Positions 1-7,856 of a stretch of 64,000 bases of DNA are shown piece by piece; the stretch's first letter is position 1; every line of letters starts with the position of its first letter. Where the stretch lies: contig JAIUPL010000009.1 in assembly GCA_020160935.1 (NCBI GenBank), forward strand, positions 124,001 to 188,000, read 5' to 3'. This DNA comes from Bacteroidota bacterium. GTDB lineage: Bacteria > Bacteroidota > Bacteroidia > Chitinophagales > Saprospiraceae. Made by a program: the position numbers and the translations under genes. The notes under the pieces were generated by a model. It searched no databases. It was not told where the DNA came from and saw nothing but the letters and a program-made list of their open reading frames with translations.

Positions 1-1
1 C

Positions 2-1120
2 ATGGTGCCACACTGGGTGCGTGGCCAGGCCGAACAGGTACGGGTACTGGGCTCGCGCCGATATGGTACATTTCCCCTGGCGGCGCTGGCACTGGGCGGT
101 TCTGTCGGTGGCAATGTAAAAGCGGAGGTCGTGGAAGTGACAGGTATCGAGCAACTGGAAGCCCTTGGAACCAAAGGATTGCGCGGCAAAATTGTATTCT
201 TCAACCGCCCGATGGATCCTACCCAAATCCGCACCTTCGATGCCTACCGACTCGCCGTCGACCAGCGCGTGGCCGGTGCAGCACAGGCAGCCAAATACGG
301 CGCGGTCGCAGTACTGGTGCGCAGCATGAGCCTTCGCCTCGACAATTTTCCGCACACAGGCAGCCTGCACTACGATACGGCTTATGCCAAAATTCCGGCG
401 GCCGCCATCAGTACCATGGCTGCTGAAAAACTAAGCGAGGTATTGAAAACCGACGGCCGCGCTACTGTATCCCTTCGCATGAACTGTCGTACCCTGCCCG
501 ATGTGCTTTCTTACAATGTGATCGGGGAAATACGCGGCTCGGAGCGCCCGCAAGAGCTTATCCTGGTGGGTGGGCACCTCGACAGTTGGGACGTGGGCCA
601 TGGCGCACACGACGATGGCGCAGGTACCATGCAGAGTATGGAAGTGCTGCGCCTGCTGCGGAAATGTGGCTACCAGCCGCGGCGTACCATCCGCTGTGTG
701 TTGTTTATGAATGAGGAAAACGGCTTGCGCGGGGGCAAAAAATACGCAGAAGAAGCCGCCCGGAAAGGAGAATTTCACCTGGCTGCCATTGAAAGCGATG
801 CCGGTGGTTTTACGCCACGCGGATTTAGTTTTGAAGGAGATTCATCCGTTTTTGCCGCATTTTTTGAAAAAGTACAGGCCCTTGAAACATTTTTCAAGCC
901 CTATGGCCTGCAGTTTGTAAAAGGCGGCTCCGGAGCCGACATTGGCCCGCTGCGCGACTTGAAAGGTTTGCTTAGCGGTTATATGCCCGATTCACAGCGC
1001 TATTTCGATTATCACCATACGGCAGACGATACTTTTGACAAGGTAAACAAACGCGAACTGGAACTCGGCGCAGCCAGCATGACAGCCCTGGTGTACCTGC
1101 TGGATAAATACGGCTTGTAA
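2..1120 (+). CDS. M28 family zinc peptidase with PA domain (5' truncated)
   Basis: The C-terminal 372 residues of a probable secreted co-catalytic zinc aminopeptidase or carboxypeptidase of the M28 family (carboxypeptidase Q-like). Numbered from the first visible Met, residues about 40-150 look like a protease-associated insert domain. The metal and catalytic residues are all present: His192 in GGHLDSWD, the Asp pair in HDDGAG (204-205), Glu238-Glu239 in NEENG, Asp266 in ESDAGG and His338-His339 in YHHTADD. Family members usually carry a signal peptide and roughly 90 more N-terminal residues, so the true start lies before the window. A strong hairpin follows the stop. The family call is confident; the substrate cannot be told from sequence. 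Confidence 0.9.
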   Translation: MVPHWVRGQAEQVRVLGSRRYGTFPLAALALGGSVGGNVKAEVVEVTGIEQLEALGTKGLRGKIVFFNRPMDPTQIRTFDAYRLAVDQRVAGAAQAAKYGAVAVLVRSMSLRLDNFPHTGSLHYDTAYAKIPAAAISTMAAEKLSEVLKTDGRATVSLRMNCRTLPDVLSYNVIGEIRGSERPQELILVGGHLDSWDVGHGAHDDGAGTMQSMEVLRLLRKCGYQPRRTIRCVLFMNEENGLRGGKKYAEEAARKGEFHLAAIESDAGGFTPRGFSFEGDSSVFAAFFEKVQALETFFKPYGLQFVKGGSGADIGPLRDLKGLLSGYMPDSQRYFDYHHTADDTFDKVNKRELELGAASMTALVYLLDKYGL

Positions 1121-1121
1121 T

Positions 1122-1179
1122 AACTGTTTTAAAACCCCTGGCGAGGCCTTTCCGCCTCGTCAGGGGTTTTAAAACAGTT
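1122..1179. terminator. Hairpin, likely bidirectional terminator
   Basis: A nearly perfect inverted repeat directly after the M28 peptidase stop. The stem pairs AACTGTTTTAAAACCCCTG with its complement on the right, continues through GCGAGG/CCTCGT with one wobble pair, and has A-rich and T-rich outer flanks on both strands. It could end transcription from either direction. Confidence 0.75.
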
Positions 1180-1194
1180 TCTAAAAACTGCGCA

Positions 1195-1221
1195 TTGCTG
1201 TGGTTGCATACGCTACTTTTG
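1195..1221 (+). promoter_or_regulatory. Bacteroidota-type promoter for the OmpA/PD40 gene
   Basis: TTG at 1195-1197, a 16-bp spacer and a perfect TAnnTTTG box (TACTTTTG, 1214-1221). Transcription would begin near 1227, about 60 bases before the ATG at 1288. This supports that ATG over the upstream in-frame start at 1195, which would lie inside the promoter. Confidence 0.6.
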
Positions 1222-1287
1222 CAGCGATGGATGCTGAGGCGAAGCCGAACGATCCTTCCAAAAAATAATATCGCTTTTTTACTACGT

Positions 1288-3423
1288 ATGCCCAAATTTC
1301 GAATACTCTGCCTGGCCGGCATACTGCTGGTTCTGCCTTTTGTGGTGCACGCACAAAAGCCGGCTGATATTAAACGCAATGCCGAACGTGCCTACAACAA
1401 CGCTCACTGGCAGGAAGCCCAGCAACTGTTCAGTCAGTACCAATCGCTCAAGCCCGGCGAAACAGATGTGCTCACCAAACTCGGCATTTCCTATTACCAC
1501 CTGCACACCGCCGACAAGGCGCGGCAGTTGCTGGAATATGTAGCCACCCGTTATCCCGACAGCAAAGACCCCGATCTGTTTTTCTACCTGGCCCGTACCC
1601 TGCATGCACAAGCCGAATATGAAAAAGCCATAGGAGCCTACAAGGCATTTATGCGGGTAGCGCCTGCCAATCATCCTTTGCGCGCCGGAACCCCCGACAA
1701 CATCCGACGTTGCCTGAGCGGACTTACCATGGGCAGTAATGATGCGGTAGCGCTGGTAGAAAACCTCGGCAATCGGGTCAATTCCGCGGGCGACGAATTT
1801 GCGCCGCTGGTTTCCATCAACCACGCCGACCGTATGTATTACTCGGCCGCCAGAGAAGGCTGTGTAGGCGGCCGCCGCAACGATCAGGGTTACGAAGACG
1901 CTGAAAAAGGGCATTGGTGCAGTGATATTTTTGCTGCCCAATACCAAACCTCCGGCTGGGAAACCACCGGCAATATGGGAGGACTGCTCAATACTTCGCG
2001 TTTTGAAATCGGGCTTGGTTTTAATCAAACAGGCCAGGTGCTATACTTTTTTCGCGGTTTTACACCCTATGGCGGTGAAATTTATGCAGATACGGCTGCT
2101 GTAAAGGACGAATATGCCATTGAGCCACCCTTGTTCAAAAGTCCGATGAAACCCGAAGAAGGCGACGGCACACCTTATTTTATTGACAACAAGCACCTGC
2201 TTTTTTCGAGCCGACGCAGTGGCGGGCTGGGTGGCCTGGATCTGTGGCTGACAACCTGGATGGATAGCACCTGGAGTGCTCCAGTCAACCTGGGCCCCGC
2301 AGTAAATTCCGGGTACGATGAGGTAACGCCCTTCCTGGCACGCGACGGCCGTACCTTGTATTTCAGCAGCAACCGATCAGAAAGCATCGGCGGGCTGGAC
2401 GTGTATAAATCTGTATTCGACGAGGTGAAAAAAACGATGGGGCCTGCCGTCAATATGGGTACACCCGTCAATTCGCCCGGCAACGACGAGTCGTTCCGCC
2501 TGACAGCCGACGGCCGCTCCGCTTTTTTTGCCTCCGATCGTATCGACAGTTATGGCGAGCGCGATATTTATGTTGCTTACCTGAAAGAGGAAGCGCCCGA
2601 GCAATTGTCGGCTGCCGCGCCGATGCTGGTGGCGCCTCAAGATGCAGCGGCTTCCGAGCCTGTCGTAGAGCAAGCGCGTTTCAGTGTTTCGCCGCTTTTG
2701 TATGACAATGACAAAGACCTGCTTTCGACCGACAACCAGAAAATACTCGACACTATTGCCCAGATTGGAAGACAATTTCCACAAACTGTGCTGCTGGTAA
2801 CAGTGCATACCAATGAAACCGGCGCTTCCAAATTCGATCTTTATTACGGCATCAAACGCGCCGAAATCATCGGGAAGGCGCTTTCAGACAGGGGCATTCT
2901 ACCCGGTCGAATTGTGCTGCGTAGCGCCGGTGCAGCCTTCCCCATCGCCAAAAATGTGCTCGATGCAAGTCCTAACCCACTGGGTGCGCATTTCAACCGG
3001 CGGGTGGAATTCGGATTTGCCTTGCCTGCCGACCCGCTGCCATTCCAGTTCAGGCAGGAGCGGCCAGCCGTGTCCGAACTCATGTCGGTACCCGGCATAC
3101 AATACCTGGACAATTTCAACAGCGGATTGTCGTACCGGGTGGAGGTGGCTACCACGCGCCAGATTCTTGCCAATGACGCCCTGAGTATGTTCAACGACCT
3201 GATGATAGAGAGCCAGCCCGGGTCTGGCGCCTACAAATATTCTTCCGGGATGTTTGCACAGTACGACAAGGCGCAGCAATTGAAAAAAGACCTGATTCAA
3301 CAGGGATTTACCGAAGCAGTGGTGGCGCCGTTCCTCAATGGCATCCGGATTTCCAAGGCAGAAGCAGTAGGGTGGTTGAAAAAATTTCCTGACCTTACGG
3401 GCTATATTAGAGGTGAGAGGTGA
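1288..3423 (+). CDS. TPR / PD40 propeller / OmpA-like envelope protein
   Basis: A 711-residue exported protein. A signal peptide (MPKFRILCLAGILLVLPF, cleaved after HAQ) is followed by TPR-like helices (about 25-130), WD40-like PD40 propeller blades (about 175-435; SSRRSGG, SSNRSESIGG and ASDRIDSYGERD repeats), an OmpA-type peptidoglycan-binding domain (about 478-575, ending NRRVEFGF) and a C-terminal region (about 610-711) resembling a SPOR fold. The architecture recalls PorE and other T9SS or gliding accessory proteins that link the outer membrane to peptidoglycan. A role in T9SS is inferred from architecture only. The last residues, RGER, and the TGA stop are encoded by a GTGAGAG-type tandem repeat that begins inside the gene. 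Confidence 0.88.
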   Translation: MPKFRILCLAGILLVLPFVVHAQKPADIKRNAERAYNNAHWQEAQQLFSQYQSLKPGETDVLTKLGISYYHLHTADKARQLLEYVATRYPDSKDPDLFFYLARTLHAQAEYEKAIGAYKAFMRVAPANHPLRAGTPDNIRRCLSGLTMGSNDAVALVENLGNRVNSAGDEFAPLVSINHADRMYYSAAREGCVGGRRNDQGYEDAEKGHWCSDIFAAQYQTSGWETTGNMGGLLNTSRFEIGLGFNQTGQVLYFFRGFTPYGGEIYADTAAVKDEYAIEPPLFKSPMKPEEGDGTPYFIDNKHLLFSSRRSGGLGGLDLWLTTWMDSTWSAPVNLGPAVNSGYDEVTPFLARDGRTLYFSSNRSESIGGLDVYKSVFDEVKKTMGPAVNMGTPVNSPGNDESFRLTADGRSAFFASDRIDSYGERDIYVAYLKEEAPEQLSAAAPMLVAPQDAAASEPVVEQARFSVSPLLYDNDKDLLSTDNQKILDTIAQIGRQFPQTVLLVTVHTNETGASKFDLYYGIKRAEIIGKALSDRGILPGRIVLRSAGAAFPIAKNVLDASPNPLGAHFNRRVEFGFALPADPLPFQFRQERPAVSELMSVPGIQYLDNFNSGLSYRVEVATTRQILANDALSMFNDLMIESQPGSGAYKYSSGMFAQYDKAQQLKKDLIQQGFTEAVVAPFLNGIRISKAEAVGWLKKFPDLTGYIRGER

Positions 3424-3459
3424 GAGAGTGAGAAGTGAGAGAGTGAGAAGTGAGAGATG
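3410..3459. repeat. Tandem AGAGGTG / AGAGAGTG repeat array
   Basis: Six to seven imperfect 7- and 8-bp units (AGAGGTG, AGAGAGTG, AGAAGTG). They overlap the last codons and stop of the preceding gene and fill the spacer before the methyltransferase. The same family recurs at 39507-39560, 51551-51590 and 52895-52929, and in inverted sense at 19574-19608. Confidence 0.85.
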
Positions 3460-3496
3460 GTGGGGGATACCAAGTTAATCCTATAACAGCAGCAAA

Positions 3497-4066
3497 TTGG
3501 CACTACAAAGGCTTGAATTTCTCCGGGAGAGTATTCGGAACCTGCGCTCTACCGGAAGTGTGGCGCCCAGTTCCCGTTTTTTATGCCGCGCCATTGCGCG
3601 CAAAATAGATCCTGTACGGGCCAGGGTGGTAGTCGAATTGGGCCCTGGCGACGGGGTGATAACGCACTACATTCTGAACCGCCTGGAGGCAAATGCGCAA
3701 CTCCTGATTTTTGAAATCAATGAGGTGTTCGTCAAAAAACTGCACCAAGCCTTCCAGCACGACCCACGCGTCACAATCATTCATGATTCGGCAGAACACA
3801 TGGGGCGGTATTTTGAAGAGCGAGGGATTGAAGCCATCGACTATTTCATTTCCGGTATTCCATTTATTATGTTGCCCGAAGCGCTGGCGGAATGTATCAC
3901 TACCGAATGCCTGCGCTGGCTCGGCCCACGCGGCTGGTTTGTACAGTTTCATTACATTCCCTTGATGCTGCCTTTTTACAAACGTATTTTTGGAAATGTG
4001 GACGTGGAAGTTGTGCCACTCAATATTCCGCCTGCCCTGATCGTTTGTTGCGAAAAACGACCATAA
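3497..4066 (+). CDS. SAM-dependent methyltransferase, phospholipid/rRNA-dimethylase-like
   Basis: A 189-residue Rossmann-fold methyltransferase. Motif I is VVELGPGDG (about 45-53), with an acidic post-II residue in LLIFEINEVF. The N terminus (RNLRSTGSVAPSSRFL) matches the pattern of bacterial phospholipid N-methyltransferase-like proteins, and SGIPF occupies the motif IV position. No ATG lies near the expected start; the best start is TTG at 3497, because the family begins only a few residues before the FLRESIRN segment. It could methylate lipid or another target; the substrate is not determined. It is followed closely by gldH. Confidence 0.8.
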   Translation: MALQRLEFLRESIRNLRSTGSVAPSSRFLCRAIARKIDPVRARVVVELGPGDGVITHYILNRLEANAQLLIFEINEVFVKKLHQAFQHDPRVTIIHDSAEHMGRYFEERGIEAIDYFISGIPFIMLPEALAECITTECLRWLGPRGWFVQFHYIPLMLPFYKRIFGNVDVEVVPLNIPPALIVCCEKRP

Positions 4067-4097
4067 TTGCCACCGGCTTTTTATAAAAAATTACAAA

Positions 4098-4574
4098 ATG
4101 CTATCCAGATTTTTCCTGTTTGCCTGCATTGCCGCCAGCCTCACGTCCTGTGGCCCCGATTATCTGTATTCAGAAGAGAAAAAAATTGAAAACGGCCAGT
4201 GGGCATACCGCGATACCATGGATTTCAGTTTCACTGTGACAGACACTTCGCAGTTTTACAACCTGTTTGCCGATTTTGAATACGTGGATACTTTCCCGAT
4301 GCAGAATGTTTATTTGCGCTTGTACACGCGTTTTCCGGATGGGAAGCGAAGCGCCCGCGTGCGCTCTTTCGACCTGTTCGATGCACAGGGAAAGACTACG
4401 GGAAAATGTTCGGGGCATACCTGCACTACGCGTTTTACGCTTCAGGATAAAGCCTATTTCAACCTGCCGGGCACCTACACCATTACGCTCGAACAATTTA
4501 CCCGCCGCGACCCGCTGCCCGGTATCAGCAAGGCGGCACTGGCCGTAGAAAAAACAGGCGAGAAGCGGAAGTAG
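4098..4574 (+). CDS. gldH: Gliding motility lipoprotein GldH
   Basis: A 158-residue lipoprotein with a short signal peptide and lipobox LTSC (Cys18). The body matches the GldH pattern: an NGQWAYRDTMDFSF segment, a VYLRLYTRFPDGK segment, LFDAQGKTTGKCSGHTC and the C-terminal EQFTRRDPLPGI stretch. In Flavobacterium johnsoniae GldH is one of the lipoproteins needed for gliding and normal T9SS function; it sits in the periplasmic leaflet or envelope. It lies 31 bp after the methyltransferase and may share a transcript with it. The assignment rests on recalled family motifs and is strong. Confidence 0.9.
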   Translation: MLSRFFLFACIAASLTSCGPDYLYSEEKKIENGQWAYRDTMDFSFTVTDTSQFYNLFADFEYVDTFPMQNVYLRLYTRFPDGKRSARVRSFDLFDAQGKTTGKCSGHTCTTRFTLQDKAYFNLPGTYTITLEQFTRRDPLPGISKAALAVEKTGEKRK

Positions 4575-4942
4575 CGCAGCGTTTCAAACCGTGAATCTCT
4601 TCGCGGAGCCCGCGAAAAACGGGCTGTGAATCCGACGCTAACAAAGTGGAAACTTTTTTTAACACGGATTTAAAAATTTTTTAATTTGTTGAAAATCAAA
4701 ATGTTACCACCCGAAATAAACGTGCAGAAGTACAAATTTCAATTGCTTTGAATATGTGTGGCACAATATTCGGATGGGGAAATTGTTCTTGCATCCATAA
4801 TCCGCCTTCGACACCCCGGCAAACCGCCTGAAATGATGCAGGAACCTCGTTCGAGTTTAATCACCTATTAAAAACGTACTGCTTGCACCCTTCTTTTTAC
4901 CCGCACTTTTTTCATCGTAAAAAAACAAAATCTGTCACTGAC
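4575..4942. other. Gene-free spacer upstream of the MORN-caspase gene
   Basis: About 370 bp without a credible gene. It holds a small hairpin at 4607-4625 (AGCCCG / CGGGCT, no U-tract) and then an AT-rich stretch (about 4640-4760). It probably contains the promoter of the following gene, but no full TTG/TAnnTTTG pair is visible. Confidence 0.5.
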
Positions 4943-6640
4943 ATGAAGGGTTCTAATCTTGTTTCCCGTCTTCTTGTCCCGGCGCTTTTGCTGGTGACTG
5001 TATCATTCCAACTACCAGCCCAGTGTATCAGCGGCAATTGCCAGAATGGCACCGGCACGTATCGCTACTCGGCTACTTCCAAGTACACCGGCCAGTTTCG
5101 CAACGGCCTCCGCGAAGGGAGAGGTAAAATGACTCTTCCGAATGCAGCCTTTTATGAAGGCCAGTTTTCGCATGGCAAATTTCAGGGCGAAGGCACCATG
5201 ACCTATGCCAACGGCGACAAATACGTAGGCGCCTGGACCAATGATTTGCCCAACGGTCAGGGTAAATATTTTTTCAAATCCCGCGAACGTTACGAAGGCC
5301 ATTTTTACAACGGCGAATTTGACGGTCAGGGCACCATGTACTACCCCGACGGCGCGTACTACGTGGGCAGTTGGCAAAAAAACCGCAAACATGGCACAGG
5401 AAAAATTGTGACGCCCAACGGCAAAATCACGCAGGGCACCTGGGCCAATGGCAAACCCACCGAAACCAGCACCTCCAATAGCAACGACTACGCCAATAAA
5501 CCCAACCAGCAGAAGCCCACGCAGCAGAAACCTTCGCAGTCGGGCACGGCGTCTACCAAGCCCGTGCAAACCAGCACATCGCCCACCAAACCCGATGTAA
5601 ATGGTCTGCGCAACTGTGGCACCACGTTCTGCCGCACCGGCCGTGGCTACTACGATTACCCAGATGGCTCCCGCTGGATCGGCGAATTCAAAGATGGCTA
5701 CCCCAACGGCAAAGGCGTGTGCTACTACTCCAACGGCGACCGCTACGAAGGTGAATGGGTGAACAATGCGCCCCATGGTGAAGGCATCATGTACTTCAGC
5801 ACTGGCCGCGTATATGGCGCTGTGTGGATGAATGGCTCGCCCATCAAGGAACTCGATTCCAACGAAGTAGTGCCTGCGGATCCGATCATGGTGCAAGCCA
5901 ATAAAAGTGTGAAAATATGGGCGGTGATCGTAGGCGTAGGCCGATACAATGCCATGCCCTCGCTCAAATTTACCGACGACGACGCTTTCCGCATGTACTC
6001 TTTCCTGAAGAGCCCGGAAGGCGGCGCCCTGCCCGACGATCAGATTGCGATTCTGGTGGATGAGTCTGCTACCCGCCAGAATATCATCAACACCATGCGC
6101 CAGTACTTCCTGAAAGCCGATGCCAACGATGTGGTAATGCTCTACTTCAGCGGCCACGGTCTGGAAGGTTGTTTCCTGCCGGTCGACTACGACGGCTACA
6201 ACAACAAACTTCGCCACGAAGAAGTGAAAAAGATTTTTAACGAAAGCAAGGCGAAACACAAACTTTGCATCGCCGACGCCTGCCACAGCGGCTCGCTCAA
6301 CTACGGCGAAGGCCTGGCTGCCAAAGGCCCGGCGCCTGTGACGCTCCAGCGCTACTACCAGGCGTTTGAAGACGCCGACGGCGGCATTGCGCTCCTCATG
6401 TCGTCGAAAGCGGAAGAACTTTCGCTCGAAGACCACGGCCTGCGCCAGGGTGTGTTCACCTACTACGTGCTGCGTGGCCTGAAAGGCGCTGCCGATGGCA
6501 ATGGCGACTACCTGATCACGATCAAGGAATTATACAACTACGTGTACAGCAAAGTGCGGGAATACACCGCTAATGTGCAAACGCCCGTGCTGACCGGGAA
6601 TTATGACGATGCGATGCCGGTGGCGTTCAGGAAGAATTGA
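4943..6640 (+). CDS. Secreted MORN-repeat protein with C-terminal caspase-like peptidase
   Basis: A 565-residue protein that starts at an ATG giving a clear signal peptide (MKGSNLVSRLLVPALLLV, cut after LPAQ). Two blocks of MORN repeats (about 30-175 and 230-320; GxFxNGxxxGxGxM-type units) are separated by a Q/P/T/K-rich linker (about 180-225). The C-terminal third (about 330-560) is a peptidase C14 (caspase/metacaspase-like) domain with catalytic His405 in YFSGHG and Cys447 in ADACHSGS. C14 enzymes cleave after basic or acidic residues; the specificity of this one is unknown. Export is predicted, no T9SS sorting domain is visible, and Gln at -1 argues against a lipobox. The gene is monocistronic. 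Confidence 0.9.
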   Translation: MKGSNLVSRLLVPALLLVTVSFQLPAQCISGNCQNGTGTYRYSATSKYTGQFRNGLREGRGKMTLPNAAFYEGQFSHGKFQGEGTMTYANGDKYVGAWTNDLPNGQGKYFFKSRERYEGHFYNGEFDGQGTMYYPDGAYYVGSWQKNRKHGTGKIVTPNGKITQGTWANGKPTETSTSNSNDYANKPNQQKPTQQKPSQSGTASTKPVQTSTSPTKPDVNGLRNCGTTFCRTGRGYYDYPDGSRWIGEFKDGYPNGKGVCYYSNGDRYEGEWVNNAPHGEGIMYFSTGRVYGAVWMNGSPIKELDSNEVVPADPIMVQANKSVKIWAVIVGVGRYNAMPSLKFTDDDAFRMYSFLKSPEGGALPDDQIAILVDESATRQNIINTMRQYFLKADANDVVMLYFSGHGLEGCFLPVDYDGYNNKLRHEEVKKIFNESKAKHKLCIADACHSGSLNYGEGLAAKGPAPVTLQRYYQAFEDADGGIALLMSSKAEELSLEDHGLRQGVFTYYVLRGLKGAADGNGDYLITIKELYNYVYSKVREYTANVQTPVLTGNYDDAMPVAFRKN

Positions 6641-6648
6641 GGGGAAGG

Positions 6649-6806
6649 GAGGCTGTTTCATAAGGATCCAATATGCAAGACTGACCAAATTTCATTTTCA
6701 TAGAATGTTAAACCTATGAGGTTTTTAAAACCTCATAGGTTTTCTGCATGAAAAACAAAATAAAAACTTACCGTGATTCCATGTGCGGTACTTATGAGAC
6801 AGCCTC
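6649..6806. mobile_element. Possible MITE: 158-bp element with 16-bp inverted ends
   Basis: The ends GAGGCTGTTTCATAAG (6649-6664) and CTTATGAGACAGCCTC (6791-6806) are inverted copies with one mismatch. They have the look of insertion-sequence termini. The interior has no ORF but holds a perfect AT/GC palindrome (6711-6741). No clear target duplication is seen. A non-autonomous element or an IS remnant is the best reading. Confidence 0.5.
6711..6741. terminator. Palindromic terminator-like hairpin
   Basis: A perfect 15-bp-arm palindrome built on ATGAGGTTTT/AAAACCTCAT with an outer AACCT/AGGTT, followed by TTTTCT. Nearly the same palindrome sits at 36505-36537, suggesting a dispersed terminator element. 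It lies between convergent genes. Confidence 0.6.
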
Positions 6807-6831
6807 TATTAATAGGAAAACCTGCCAATGG

Positions 6832-7494
6832 CTAATATATAATGGGATAATTCAGGGTGTCGTTTAGCATGAGCAACACCGAATCTTTATGAGTGGGTTC
6901 AGTTTGATTGGAAATAAAGTTTGTATCTCCCCAATAAATTTTTGTGTATTCATTTGCTACTAAGGGAAGTATATAAGATTTTTCCTCTCCCAATTCCAAT
7001 GGATATTGGGTAATAAATATTCGACCCCATGAAGTACGCGCCTCAGATATGAGAGTGGGATTGTTGACTGCAATATGTACAGAGCCGTTGTGTCCACTCT
7101 CATTTTTAATATGTAAATGTAAGTATGTATTATAGCGAATCAAAGGAATAGTAAACTCATTAGTTGTTTCCATTATTATATTAAAGTCTTCAAAATCAAG
7201 GCGTTTTCTAATATGGTTATTGGAAAATGCACTATAAATCGATGCATACTTTGCGTCTGATCTGACTGTATATTGAAACACGCCCTGACCATCCGAAATA
7301 GCATACTCTGGAATAGATTCATTATAAGTGCCATTAAGGCTTGGCACATAATTGTAAAACTCAATAGTAGCCCCTTCAACAGGATTCCCTGTTTGGGCAT
7401 TAATAACTTTTCCTTTTACAATAGTGGATGTTTTATTACAGGAAAGGCTTGCCCAGAGTAATATGGTCAGAAAAAGTATGCAGGGGTGTTTCAT
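6832..7494 (-). CDS. Lipoprotein with carboxypeptidase-regulatory-like domain
   Basis: A 220-residue protein with a signal peptide and lipobox SLSC (Cys19). Residues about 24-100 (VKGKVINAQTGNPVEGATI, then GQGVFQYTV) form a carboxypeptidase regulatory-like or CNA-B beta-sandwich; the rest is beta-rich with no recognised motif. The gene is clearly AT-richer than hemC, the MORN gene and most of the window, which suggests a different origin. It sits next to the inverted-repeat element at 6649-6806 and a broken small gene. Function unknown; probably a surface or periplasmic lipoprotein. Confidence 0.75.
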   Translation of the reverse strand: MKHPCILFLTILLWASLSCNKTSTIVKGKVINAQTGNPVEGATIEFYNYVPSLNGTYNESIPEYAISDGQGVFQYTVRSDAKYASIYSAFSNNHIRKRLDFEDFNIIMETTNEFTIPLIRYNTYLHLHIKNESGHNGSVHIAVNNPTLISEARTSWGRIFITQYPLELGEEKSYILPLVANEYTKIYWGDTNFISNQTEPTHKDSVLLMLNDTLNYPIIY

Positions 7495-7566
7495 ATAAGT
7501 TTGTTTGGTGTTTATTTAGTAGGCAGCGATTTACCAAAAACAATCTATCAAAACGAAAGATATAAA

Positions 7567-7811
7567 TTACTGACCACTTTTCCCTTCATTCATCCAGTTT
7601 CTTGTTTGCAAAAATTTCTCATACTGCTCATTCGACATCACAGGCCCTTGTAACAAAAGGTCTTTTAATTTAGATTTATCCACCTTCCCGGGCTTTTGCC
7701 AAAAATATTGTGCCAGTTCTGTTTTCAATTGTAGAATTGACTGGCAGGAAGTTGCTTGATCAACTCAAACAACTCGCTGTAACTGATTCTTACTTTTAGT
7801 TCCATTCCCAT
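7567..7811 (-). pseudogene. Frameshifted small antitoxin-like protein
   Basis: Translating the minus strand from ATG at 7811 gives MGMELKVRISYSELFELI and KQLPASQ, then a stop after Asn28. Shifting frame by one base near 7735 restores a continuous reading: ILQLKTELAQYFW, then KLKDLLLQGPVMSNEQYEKF, ending at TAA 7567-7569. The joined product, about 81 residues, has the pattern of short Bacteroidota proteins usually encoded before a PIN- or RelE-type toxin (an LxQLP helix, then LLLxGPVMSxEQ). No toxin gene is adjacent. A single-base deletion or a sequencing error explains it. The antitoxin identity is an inference from layout and motif. Confidence 0.55.
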
Positions 7812-7856
7812 TTTTTCAACAAAAGTAAGCAATTTGAAACAAAAAAGGAAATACCC

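Noticed and set aside
4607-4625. Hairpin AGCCCG...CGGGCT as a terminator of gldH
   Set aside because: The stem is short and no T-run follows, so it is mentioned only in the spacer entry.
5012-6436. A 474-codon open frame antisense to the MORN-caspase gene
   Set aside because: It mirrors the codon structure of the real gene, shows no domain, and the sense strand has a complete protein with signal peptide and active site.
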